Below, in pieces: positions 11,501-23,500 of a DNA stretch of 64,000 nt. The translations under genes and the position numbers were made by a program. The number at the start of each line of letters is the position of its first letter. Position 1 is the first letter of the stretch. The notes below the pieces were generated by a model. That model had not been told where the DNA came from. It ran no database searches and worked only from the letters and a program-made list of their open reading frames with translations. The stretch covers positions 27,032,001-27,096,000 of the forward strand of contig NC_065551.1 of NCBI RefSeq assembly GCF_022605725.1, read 5' to 3'. The DNA comes from Anthonomus grandis grandis (Eukaryota > Arthropoda > Insecta > Coleoptera > Curculionidae).

Positions 11501-14500
11501 TTCATATAATTTGCCCACAAAAAATGTCTATTTTACAATAAAACCTGCCTCTTATGAATAAACAGTAGAATTCTCGGTGTTTCCTACCCATTCCTGGAAC
11601 AGATCCGGAAACAGCAGTGGTATTCACAACACCCTCTGACGTTACAGATACAGAACAAAACCTCTTCTGACCCAGATATATTTTCCACTCCTCATTCCCA
11701 AAAATGCCCTTCTAAGACCCGACTTTTCTATAATATAGGAAGCCTTCGACATTCTTGGTTTCACCCAAGAAGAAAAGGACAACATCTACAAGATCACCGC
11801 TGCCGTAATGCACATGGGTACCATGAAATTCAAACAGAGGGGTCGTGAAGAACAGGCCGAACCTGACGGTATGGAAGTAAGTTAATATCAAAACCTTATT
11901 GTTAACATGGGTTTTAAATAAACGATTATTAACTATTCTGTAGGAAGGTGAGAAGGTTGCTAAACTCTTGGGTGTTGACGCTCCGGGTCTTTACACCGCC
12001 CTGGTTAAGCCCAGGATCAAAGTAGGTAACGAATTCGTCACCCAAGGTAGGAACGTCAACCAGGTATCCTACTCTGTCGGTGCCATGTCCAAGGCTATGT
12101 TCGACAGATTGTTCAAATTCTTGGTCAAGAAATGTAACGAAACTTTGGACACCAAGCAAAAGAGACAACACTTCATCGGTGTACTGGATATTGCTGGTTT
12201 TGAAATCTTCGACGTAAGTCTAAAAGGATTCTTTCAATACTTTTATTTAAAAACCTGTACATGGTGGAAATATTTAAGTTTTATACTTTCGAGATCTTAA
12301 GTACCTTTATTATCTCAACTAATAACAAAAAAAACATTACTTTTCAGGATTAATTATTAAGTTGGGACCTCATGTATATAAGTTTTGAACGAATGTATAT
12401 TGTGTGTTAGTCTGAAACTGCTATATGCAAAGACAATTAATTAACAAAAAATATTTTATTTGCAAATCAGTATAACGGCTTCGAGCAGCTTTGCATTAAC
12501 TTCACTAACGAAAAGCTTCAGCAATTCTTCAACCATCACATGTTCGTACTAGAACAAGAAGAATATACCAGGGAAGGTATTACATGGCAGTTCATTGATT
12601 TCGGTATGGACTTGGCCGCCTGTATTGAGTTGATCGAAAAGGTTAGCTTTGCTACTAACATTTCAACTTGCATGATTATTATCTCTAGCTTCAGCAGATT
12701 GTAAAGGTAAGATTAGTTGCATGCATTCAATAAATTGGTCAAAATTTCAACAGTACAACGGTTTTGAGCAACTGTGTATTAACTTCACCAATGAGAAACT
12801 GCAGCAGTTCTTTAACCATCATATGTTTGTACTGGAACAAGAAGAATACAAAACGGAGGGTATCGATTGGGTATTCATTGATTTTGGTATGGATCTAGCA
12901 GCTTGTATCGAACTTATTGAAAAGGTAGAGGGTGTAAATCTAGCTACAGCATTGTGTGCCTCCTGGTGTGAATGTTGTCAAGTCGGTCCCAAACCAGTAC
13001 ACTAATGGGCTATATGTATTTGTTAAATGTCTTTTGTAAATGTAGTTCAATGGATTTGAGCAACTGTGTATCAACTTCACAAATGAAAAACTACAACAGT
13101 TCTTCAACCATCACATGTTTGTGCTAGAACAAGAAGAGTACAAAACTGAAGGGATTGATTGGGTGTTTATTGATTTTGGCATGGATTTGGCCGCTTGTAT
13201 TGAGTTAATTGAGAAGGTAATTCACTCAGAACAAGAACATTTAAAACTGCCAATGTGTGACAGTAGACTTGTATGAAACAAAGGATATTGAAGCAAAATT
13301 TAGAAAAATCTTTTTACTAAATATTGCTACAATACATAATTTGAAAAGATTGGCCTTGCAGGATACAACGGTCAAAGTGAAGGTCTTGTGTGGTGTATTA
13401 GTATAGTAATTCCAGATTCCACCATTGTAACAGGTCGAGAATCTAAACAAAATGTGTTCATGTCACTCTTCCCCTTAGTTTAACAGCTTTGAACAACTCT
13501 GTATCAACTTCACAAATGAAAAATTGCAACAATTCTTTAACCATCACATGTTTGTCCTCGAACAAGAAGAATACAAATCAGAAGGTATCGAATGGACCTT
13601 TATTGATTTCGGTATGGACTTGGCCGCTTGTATTGAGTTGATCGAAAAGGTAACTAGGACAGCCTTCGCGAACGGCAAGCGACTCAATGTTTAGTGGCTA
13701 ACATAATAAATGTTCCAAGAGATTTCAATAATTGGCAGCAGGCTGAATTTCTTTCTTTAAGAAAATTGGCTTTATTCAAATGATACCTTCCACTGTACCT
13801 AACTTTATGTATATATGTACAAGTCTCTAGGTAGATTCCACCCACTGTACAGGGCACTGGATCACTAAGAGCACTGTAGTTAAATGTTTGTTTGTTTACA
13901 TGTATAGTTCAACAGCTTTGAGCAACTTTGCATCAACTTTACCAACGAAAAATTGCAACAATTCTTTAACCATCACATGTTTGTGCTTGAACAAGAAGAA
14001 TACCAACGTGAAGGTATCGAATGGGCCTTCATTGATTTCGGTATGGACTTGGCCGCTTGTATCGAACTTATCGAAAAGGTAGAATAGCACATATGGAGTG
14101 CTCATACTAGAGTTCGAACAATAATACTTTAATTAAGGCAGTCCTTTAATTACTACTTCTCATTTATTAATAAATCCTCTTAATTTTTCTAACCTTTATT
14201 ATGGAGCATTACACCCTCTTTGACTAAATTTTATTTTTTAGAAATTATAAATAAAACTTCCTCAAAAACTTTTATTTTGACTTCACACAAATTTGCTATT
14301 TAAAAAAGTCTAAATTATTTAGTTAATGATTAAACATGGAAAAAATTGTATCACTTCCTAAACACTTGTCAGTTTAAGTGTAAAGCTTCATCACGTTCTA
14401 AAAAATTAAATATTTCTTTTTTACATGGCTTTTTACTAGTTTAAAATAAAATTGATTAAATATCACGCAGTGTGAAAGTACCATGCACCAACGCTTCTGT

Positions 14501-17500
14501 AAAAACTAACAATCTAACCTGCCTAGAGCGACAATTTGTAATACCAGTAACTAAATCATGTGCTAACAACTATTTTCAGTACAACGGCTTTAACCAACTG
14601 TGTATAAACTATTCCAACGAAAAACTTCAACAATTTTACAATCACCACATGTTCATTTTGGAACAAGAACAGTACAAAATCGAAGGTGTCCCATGGAGGT
14701 TCATTGATTTTGGCCTAGACCTTCAACCTTGTATTGATTTGATTGAAAAGGTACCATCGCTTGGACGAAATGGTTCACCTAGTATCTGTTTTCTTTAGAT
14801 TTAGTTGTTTGATTTTCAAAACTTACTGAATAAGTTCGTTTATGTTGTAAATACACGTTTAAATGCTAGTCTGATTAGTATATGCACAGTGAACTATGCA
14901 GCTTCATGGCTTCAAGAAGGTATCGTACAAAGCAATTTGTGTTTTATGCTTATTATTATGAAGAAGGATATCGTTACTAGTCACGGAGTATTAACATTTT
15001 TGGATTGATATTATTATCGGTATAATCAGTAGATTAGTGGTTTGACTAATTCAGACCCACAGAAAATCTATTGAAAGAAAAAAAAGTATTTTATGATCGA
15101 TATTAGTTCAGTTCTATGTTAAAGTGCAATTTTAAGTTTATTTTGAAGATTTTTTGAAAAAAAAACGTTAGTTCATCTGCAACAGCATGTACAAAAAAAG
15201 AAACCTTAAGAATGACTATATCCAGTTTGAAATACAAAAAAGAATTAACAGTCAATAATATAATAAATAATAAAGTAATCTTTTGAATAGGCTTATATCA
15301 ATGTTCAATTTTACTCAATATGCGATATCTTTCTTCTCAACTTATGGTTCCGCGACAAAATCCTAACAGCCACTCCCAATATGTAGCCTATGGGTATCTT
15401 GTCCATCCTTGAAGAAGAGTCTATGTTCCCCAAAGCCACCGATGCCACCTTCGTTGAAAAATTGAACACCAACCACTTGGGCAAATCTCCTAACTACCAG
15501 AAACCCAAACCACCAAAGCCCGGTCAGCAAGCCGCTCACTTCACCCTTGGTCACTACGCTGGTAATGTACGTATACTGATTGTTTTAACATTTATATTCC
15601 AAACTAATGGATTTATTTATTTAGGTACCTTACAATATCACCGGTTGGTTGGAAAAGAACAAGGATCCCTTGAACGACACTGTTGTCGACCTTTTCAAAA
15701 AGGGTACCAACAAGCTGTTGTGTGAGATTTTCGCTGACCACCCTGGACAATCTGGGGCTCCTGCTGACAAGGGTAATAATGATTTTAATCATTGCCTTTA
15801 CTCTTTAATAATTATCCAATTGGAAATAATTCTTGTTTATTTATGCTCATTCAACATGGTTTAAAGGATTAATTAAAAAGTACAATATAATATCAACATA
15901 AATTTTATTATTAGGTGCCAAGAGAACCAAAGGTTCTGCCTTCCAGACTGTATCAGCTATGTACAGGGTAAATACTCTGATATCTCACATGTGACAGCTG
16001 AGCTCAGAGCTATTACCAATTTAACTAAAACCTTTTATCATCCTTAGAATGGCGCAAAGCTAGCATTGCAACCTATCTTTTCTTATTCTTTAAAGTTGAT
16101 CTTCTTAGAAAGTTCCTCTAAGAATATCCACTATTTTTTTTTATTCTATTCAACATCATCCCAGTGCTTTTTATTCTTTTTAACCAATTGCTTAAAATAT
16201 TATTGCATGTTATAGGTGCGCGTGGTAAGAAGGGCGGTGGCTTCGCTACCGTATCTTCGGCCTACAAGGTACGTTCAAAATTAAATCATCTAGTTTTTCA
16301 TGTATCTTTTACGAGTTTAGTTTTTTTTTAAATCTTTGTTCATAGGTTGTTTGACCACCCTCCCAAGGGAACAACCGTATTTAATTCATTTTGTCGTTAA
16401 TAATTCCTATGTATATCTGATCCAGCAATCACACTCAAACTTGCCCAGGAGTTTGAGGATCAAAATTTAACTAACTTTTCAAAAAAAAAAAAAAAAAATT
16501 ATATGTCTACCCAGTACGTATCGAAATATGCGTGAGCATCTCTAAATACAGCAACGATACTTTGTTTGTTATTAACTATTGTACCAACTTTGACGGAAGT
16601 GGCCATATACGTATAATTAAAATATTTTTAACCAATTTTGCTAACCAATTTATTACTCTTCTGCTGTGAAACTAAAGCTACTGGCAAAGCAGCAATGGTG
16701 TGAATATTAAATCCCTCTTAACCTAACCATTCTAATCGTACCTACCATTTAATAAAGTTTAGCTGAAATTCAAGTTTGTAATTCAACTAAGCTTTCGTTT
16801 CTAATAAAACCACACGGATGCCTAACATATTTGTCATCACTTAGGAACAATTGAACAACTTGATGTCCACCCTGAGGGCCACCCAACCTCACTTCGTCCG
16901 TTGTATCATTCCCAACGAATTGAAACAGCCTGGTCTCATTGACTCTCACTTGGTAATGCACCAGCTGACCTGTAACGGTGTACTTGAAGGTATCCGTATC
17001 TGTAGGAAAGGTTTCCCCAACAGGATGGTCTACCCTGACTTTAAACTTCGGTAAGTTTCGGTTAGGTTTATTAAAACTGTACTGCTTCTATTATTTTGAT
17101 GGTCCCTAAATTTAGAAAGCAATGAGTTTATATACTGACTGATTCAACAACAGAGAGGTTGTTTAAAAAAAAAGAAGTAACTGAAGATGCAATTATTACA
17201 GCACTATACTCAATTATTGCATAAAGTAAATTTAGGGGGAACCAACAAATATACATTAAAATATATTATTTAAACGTATACCGTAAACAAGATAACAATA
17301 ATATAAGTGAAAACATCAACATACATTTTTTGACAAACATATTATTTAACGCGATATAGCTACATGATCCTAGCTCCAGCTACCATGGCTGCCGAAAAGG
17401 AAGCCAAAGAAGCGGCCAGAAAATGTCTTGAGGAAATTGGCTTGGACGCAGACAGTTATCGAGTTGGACACACCAAGGCAAGACGTCATCTTGTCCTTGT

Positions 17501-20500
17501 CTTTGTCACGTTATTTTATTTTTGTCACCATTGTATAAATGTTAACGTAGACACAAGTACACCTAAACACGCAATGTAGTGAATGTTCACAAAGTGTTAC
17601 CGTCACATTTTTGTTTTGTCCTATAGTTACAAAATCTTGAATCCCGCGGGCGCCGCTAAGGAAACCGATCCAAAGAAATGTGCCGATGTGATTTTGTCTG
17701 CCACCAGTCTTGATCCCGAACTGTACCGTCTTGGTCACACTAAGGTCTTGTTTACTATCCCTCTTATGTTTTTTGTTTAGTTTCCCCACGTTGTATGTTT
17801 TTGTTGAGTATGTAACACCCCATACATAGCTACAGTTGATCCTTATATGAACTTGGTGCTATCTAAAACTGAACTTTATCAGACTGAAGCACTGAGTTTG
17901 AGTATTTAATAATCAGTAATATGTAGGCTGAATTAGACCTGTTTATTATAAGAAACCTAGCAAAGAACAGACTATGGTTTCATTTTTGTTGTCTATAATC
18001 CTCTAGTATTTTAAGAACCGAGTGAGTTTGTCATATGTGTTAATTGTGTTGAATCTTGCTTAAATCAGATACAAAATTCTGGCAGCAAGCTTGATCAAGG
18101 ACACCATGACTCCAGAAAAAGCGGCGGAAATCATTTTGGATCAAGTTAATCTTGACAAAGAGCAATATCGTATGGGTAAAACGAAGGTATATTTCCCAAA
18201 AGTACTTCAAAACGATTTTGCTGCTATCGAAATTGACCTTTTTTTTTGGCTGACCTTCGCAGTTATAAAAATAATGCTTAATTGGGCTTCAAGCTTTTGT
18301 TGTATTAATATCAAGATTTAATGTTATATGTTTAATATAAGGTTTTATTTTATAATAACTTCAAGTCAGAAATATAAGCATAACATTTGGTAAAATTATG
18401 AAGGCTTGCCATAAGCTTAATAATTTTTTATAATGCTTTTTGAAAAACATTGAAATTTTCACATTTTTTTTTAATATAAAAAGACCTAAACAAAGGTTTC
18501 CCTAAACATCATGTGAATTCAAGATGCAAAGCTTGAGAATATTTTATGGAGAAGATGTTTGGTTTTAAAGTTCCTTCTGTCAAAACACAAGGAAGCAAAA
18601 TAATATTTTTGTTTTCTCTCTTGCATTGTTTTTTTATTCTAAAACTCTGAAAAAAACAAATTTTATGCAAAAAATTAAAATCAAATTACCAATGTCAATG
18701 GCTCACTAATAATTTCACCATTTTTGTGGAATAAAAAAAATGTTCTTTGTTCTTTTTATTTTTTTAATCAAGGGTTTCTCAAATCTTTTTTTCCATAGAG
18801 TTATACATAAATTATTTTTTATAATTTAAAAACTTCTTAGTTATGATCCAAGGACTATAAAACTTGAAGCTTTGAAACATATTTTACAACATCAACATTG
18901 ACATCTGACTCTGTATCTTAAAAAGAAGCAACTATAATCAAATGAGTTTTTTTTTAAATAACGGCAAGGATCTTCATCTCAAAATATATGTGTATGGACA
19001 TGATCTTTAGGGCCACCTAATATATAAAGCTTTTAACAATTAGTAAATTGCTTAGTGAATTACTAGAGATTCCGTTCAAAGATCTGGTTGTAGTAAAGTT
19101 GTGCTCAAAAACTCCTATTTATTAGGAAATTTTAAGGACAATTTTCTGCAACATCTACCACTTAACACACGAGCACTCCCTCAACTAACATTACCCTATC
19201 CTTTAAAAAACAACAGGTATTCTTCCGTGCCGGTGTCCTCGGTCAGATGGAGGAACTCCGTGACGAACGTCTCAGCAAGATCGTCACCTGGATGCAATCC
19301 TGGGTCAGAGGTTACCTCTCCAGGAAGGAATTCAAGAAGTTGCAAGAGCAACGTCTGGCTCTCCAAGTGTGCCAGAGGAACTTGAGGAAGTACCTCAAGT
19401 TGAGGACCTGGCCATGGTACAAACTCTGGCAGAAGGTCAGGCCACTCCTCAACGTCACCCGTATCGAGGATGAGATTGCCGTAAGTGATACTTGAGTTTA
19501 GTTAATTAAAATTGTCACCCAGAAAATCTAAAATGGACTTTGTCGATTTTCGTTTGTTGGAATTCGATGTGGTCTTCTTAACTGACAATGAAGTTTCTTA
19601 TATTATGCATCGACTCTTAAGAAAAAATCTGATTGGAGTCTACTACTAGAATTGTTGTCGATTTTGTCAAAGGACTTAAACCACTACGGTCCAGACTTCC
19701 TTTAGCATTACTTTCAATTAGAATATACTATTATGTATTCCAAACTCTTTCATTCCAATGCTACATCAGATTTGCTGCATTATAATTAATTTTTCTGTTT
19801 CCTACTTAAGCAAAAGAATTGCTTATAGGCAGTTACATGGCGTCGTTTACGGTGCGTCCTAAAATGGATTGCTCAAATTTTTTTCAAATACGTTTATTTT
19901 TAAATCACCTAATTTAAACTACTTGCCTAAAAAATACTGAGTCCTCTGATTTCCATGACTGATTAGTCGCCAGGCGCCCACGTAAATATTTTCGTAGTAA
20001 TAAATCTCAAAAATTAGCTTCGTTAAAATCAGATTTAATCCGATGCTTATTTTTTTATGGTTTGACGCAATCCCACGTAAGTTAAGCTAAATATTTGATG
20101 ACTAGTTTTTTCCACAACTTTCTTTTTCTAAAAATATTTTTTTTTGAAAATATAATTTTGCATTTTTGACTCATGACATTTTTTTTTAGTCATGATATTT
20201 TTGTTCGCATTTTTGACATTATGATTATCATATGGTTTTATTAGATCAGAATCTTGGAAAAGAAGCTGTTTCATTTAATTCTTATCAAGGTTTGGTAAAA
20301 GTTTTACTTACTGACCTCAATAACAAGAAGAAATTTGAATACGTGAAACATAAAACCGTCCAGTATTTACACCTTCCAAGAAAATCCTAATTTGTGAATC
20401 GGAATGGCTTAAAGATTCTAAAAATAAAAATCCGTGATTCGCGCATGTTCTTAGCCCGCAAAACATTACTTTTGGTGGCCTTCCATTTCCAAAAACTGTT

Positions 20501-23500
20501 TACGTTATTTTATACAGCCGATTTTTATACGTATCGCGATCAAATCACCTGTCCTATATTAAAATCTTTCTAAATTTAAAATTGATTGCCCCTACCTTCT
20601 TCTATTTCTGTCAACTCTGTCGGTCATACATCGCATATTTTTATAATCTTTCATCTCTTACGTGGGCGCTCTTTCCAAAAGACTCGAATAATTTTATCGG
20701 GCTGCCAGTTCAGTCCTCGACCGCTTCGCGTCTTGTCTTCAACTTGTTCCCTCTCGCGAATCATCTAAAACGAAATCATTCTTATATAAACGACACGATG
20801 GCTTCGGTAGCTGTTAACGAAAAAACTTTACCGGACAACGTACCCGAATCGAAAGAACCCGAAAGTAAACCACAAAAAAAATCGAAAAAACCCAAGGAGT
20901 CTAAAGAACCTAAACCGATCGAAGAACCCCAACCTATATCTGCCGAACAGCCACCCGAACCTAAAACTGAAGAACCCCTACCCGAACCTCAAAAGGAACC
21001 TACCCCCGAACCTCCTGCAATTATCGAATCTTGTCCAACTCGCGAAAGTCGAAAACAGTCCAGAGCTTCACCCGAAATCGATCCTAGAATAGTTGCCCTC
21101 GAAAGGCAAATTTTGGAAAAAGATTCTTGCTTACAGAAACTCGAAGAGAAGGCTGCCAAAGCTCAAGAGGCCTTCGAACGTGAAGCTAAAGCCAAGAAGG
21201 AATTGGAAGGTTTGTACGCCAAGATCTTAGCTGAGAAGACTGAGTTGTTGAGCACCCTTGAAGGCGAAAAGGGATCCCTTTCCGAAGTTCAAGAGAGGGC
21301 CAACAAGTTGCAAGCCCAGAAGAACGATCTTGAATCCCAACTCCAGGTAATTTATTTGTATTATTTTTTAATCGGAATTAACGTAATACCTTTGAATCAA
21401 CAGCTTAAAATAACTAGTTTTCTTAAAAGAGCAATAAATTAACATAAAAAGATATCCTTAAAAAAATACACGAAAATGTTTATGCTTTCTGTAAACTTCT
21501 AAATTCCTTGAATCCAAACATATTATCCAGATACGCTTTTAATTTTAGATCACTTTCTGTTTGAACAGTTGGTATCAGCATACTTTCACCGTAATATTTA
21601 TCGCAAAAAAGAAGATAAATATACTTTGTTTTCCGCTATTATAAAATAGATTTATATCGCATCAAAATAGAAATATCTGCGCCATATATGCATACTCGTC
21701 AATAGATGCCTTTCATTAGCAGAAATTACACGATCTCAAATTTTTAATAATTTTTGGCCGACGATCAAAAGTTCATGTATCATATTTGAAATTATTAAGG
21801 CTGCATCAAAACATTTTATTGGCTTCTTGCCAATAATATTAAGTTAATTAGAAACACTTACTTTTTTGACCCAAATATTTTAGCGAAAGTGCTTTTAGGT
21901 GTTAATGACTCACACATACATACTTAGATACGAGTTTGGTTTTAGGAAACTCAAGACCGTTTGACCCAAGAGGAAGATGCCCGCAACCAACTTATGCAAC
22001 AAAAGAAGAAACTGGAACAAGAAATGTCCGGTTACAAGAAGGACATCGAAGACTTGGAACTCAACCTCCAAAAATCCGAGCAAGACAAGGCTACCAAGGA
22101 CCACCAGATCAGGAACTTGAATGACGAAATCGCCCATCAAGATGAACTGATCAACAAGCTCAACAAGGAAAAGAAGATGTCTGGTGAAAACAACCAGAAG
22201 ATCTCCGAGGAACTCCAGGCTGCCGAAGACAAAGTCAACCACTTGAACAAAGTTAAAGCCAAATTGGAACAAACTTTGGATGAATTGGAAGACTCTCTGG
22301 AACGCGAAAAGAAACTCCGCGGTGACGTTGAGAAGTCCAAGAGGAAGGTTGAAGGTGACTTGAAACTCACCCAGGAAGCCGTGGCCGATTTGGAAAGGAA
22401 CAAGAAGGAGCTCGAACAGACCATTCAACGCAAGGACAAGGAAATCTCATCTCTCTCTGCTAAATTGGAAGACGAACAATCCGTTGTCGGCAAGACCCAG
22501 AAACAGATCAAGGAACTCCAGGCCCGTATTGAAGGTAAAAAATTTCAAGCAATGATTGAAATTGATCTACATATTGCCTTCTTTTCTCAGAACTCGAAGA
22601 AGAAGTCGAAGCCGAACGTCAAGCCCGTGCCAAGGCCGAGAAACAACGTGCTGACTTGGCTCGCGAACTTGAAGAACTTGGAGAACGTCTCGAAGAAGCC
22701 GGCGGTGCGACCTCTGCTCAAATTGAACTCAACAAGAAGAGAGAGGCTGAACTCGCCAAGCTCCGTCGTGACTTGGAAGAAGCCAACATCCAACACGAAA
22801 GCACCTTGGCTAACTTGCGCAAGAAGCACAACGATGCCGTCTCTGAAATGGGTGAACAAATCGATCAACTTAACAAACTCAAGGCCAAGTAAGTTTCATT
22901 TTATTTCTATTTTTTCATTCATTTTATTTTCTAATTATGAACTACAGTTCATTTGAACCCTTAATCAGTTAATATTGATCGAGCAGAAGCCTTGATATAT
23001 TTTATAATATTTTCTAACAAAATACAAATTTAGGGCTGAAAGGGATCGTGCCAGTATTTACCAAGAACTCCAACAAACTCGCGGAGCAGTGGATCAAGTT
23101 GGGCGCGAGAAGGTACCAGAAATGTTAACCCTTTGGGGTTCTTTTTGTTACTTCTTGTGTCTCGCCCTGCGTATGCCACATTGTATATTTGATCTTGTAC
23201 TGTCCAAAACTGTTTATTTAAAATATCTTAATAATGTGATATATTTTTATGGATTTTGCACCCCAGTGATCGTCTGTTATGATTTGTAAGATAAATGTTG
23301 TTTTCTGTCTTGTCCTTCAGGGCTGAGAAAGAAAAGGCACAATACTTTGGTGAACTTAACGACCTCCGTGCTTCCGTCGACCACTTGGCTAACGAAAAGG
23401 TACTGAAAGGCCAGCCGCTTTAGTGAATTTCTCTAAAAAAGAATTTTAGGCTATTTTGACGACGCCTAACCAGGAACAAACGCTGTTGAAGCTTTTTGAT

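Noticed and set aside
16670..16700. Possible third loop-2 exon (A-T-G-K-A-A-M-V)
   Set aside because: An AAAG acceptor-like site and ATG|GTGTGA donor-like site flank a 20-nt block, but it lacks the FxTVS.AY anchor and the 53-nt length. At most a relic.
20582..20797. N-terminal extension of the MRP frame from an upstream start
   Set aside because: The first 72 codons are hydrophobic/irregular and unlike the K/P/E-rich head. The ATG at 20798 has the better context and fits the known MRP layout.
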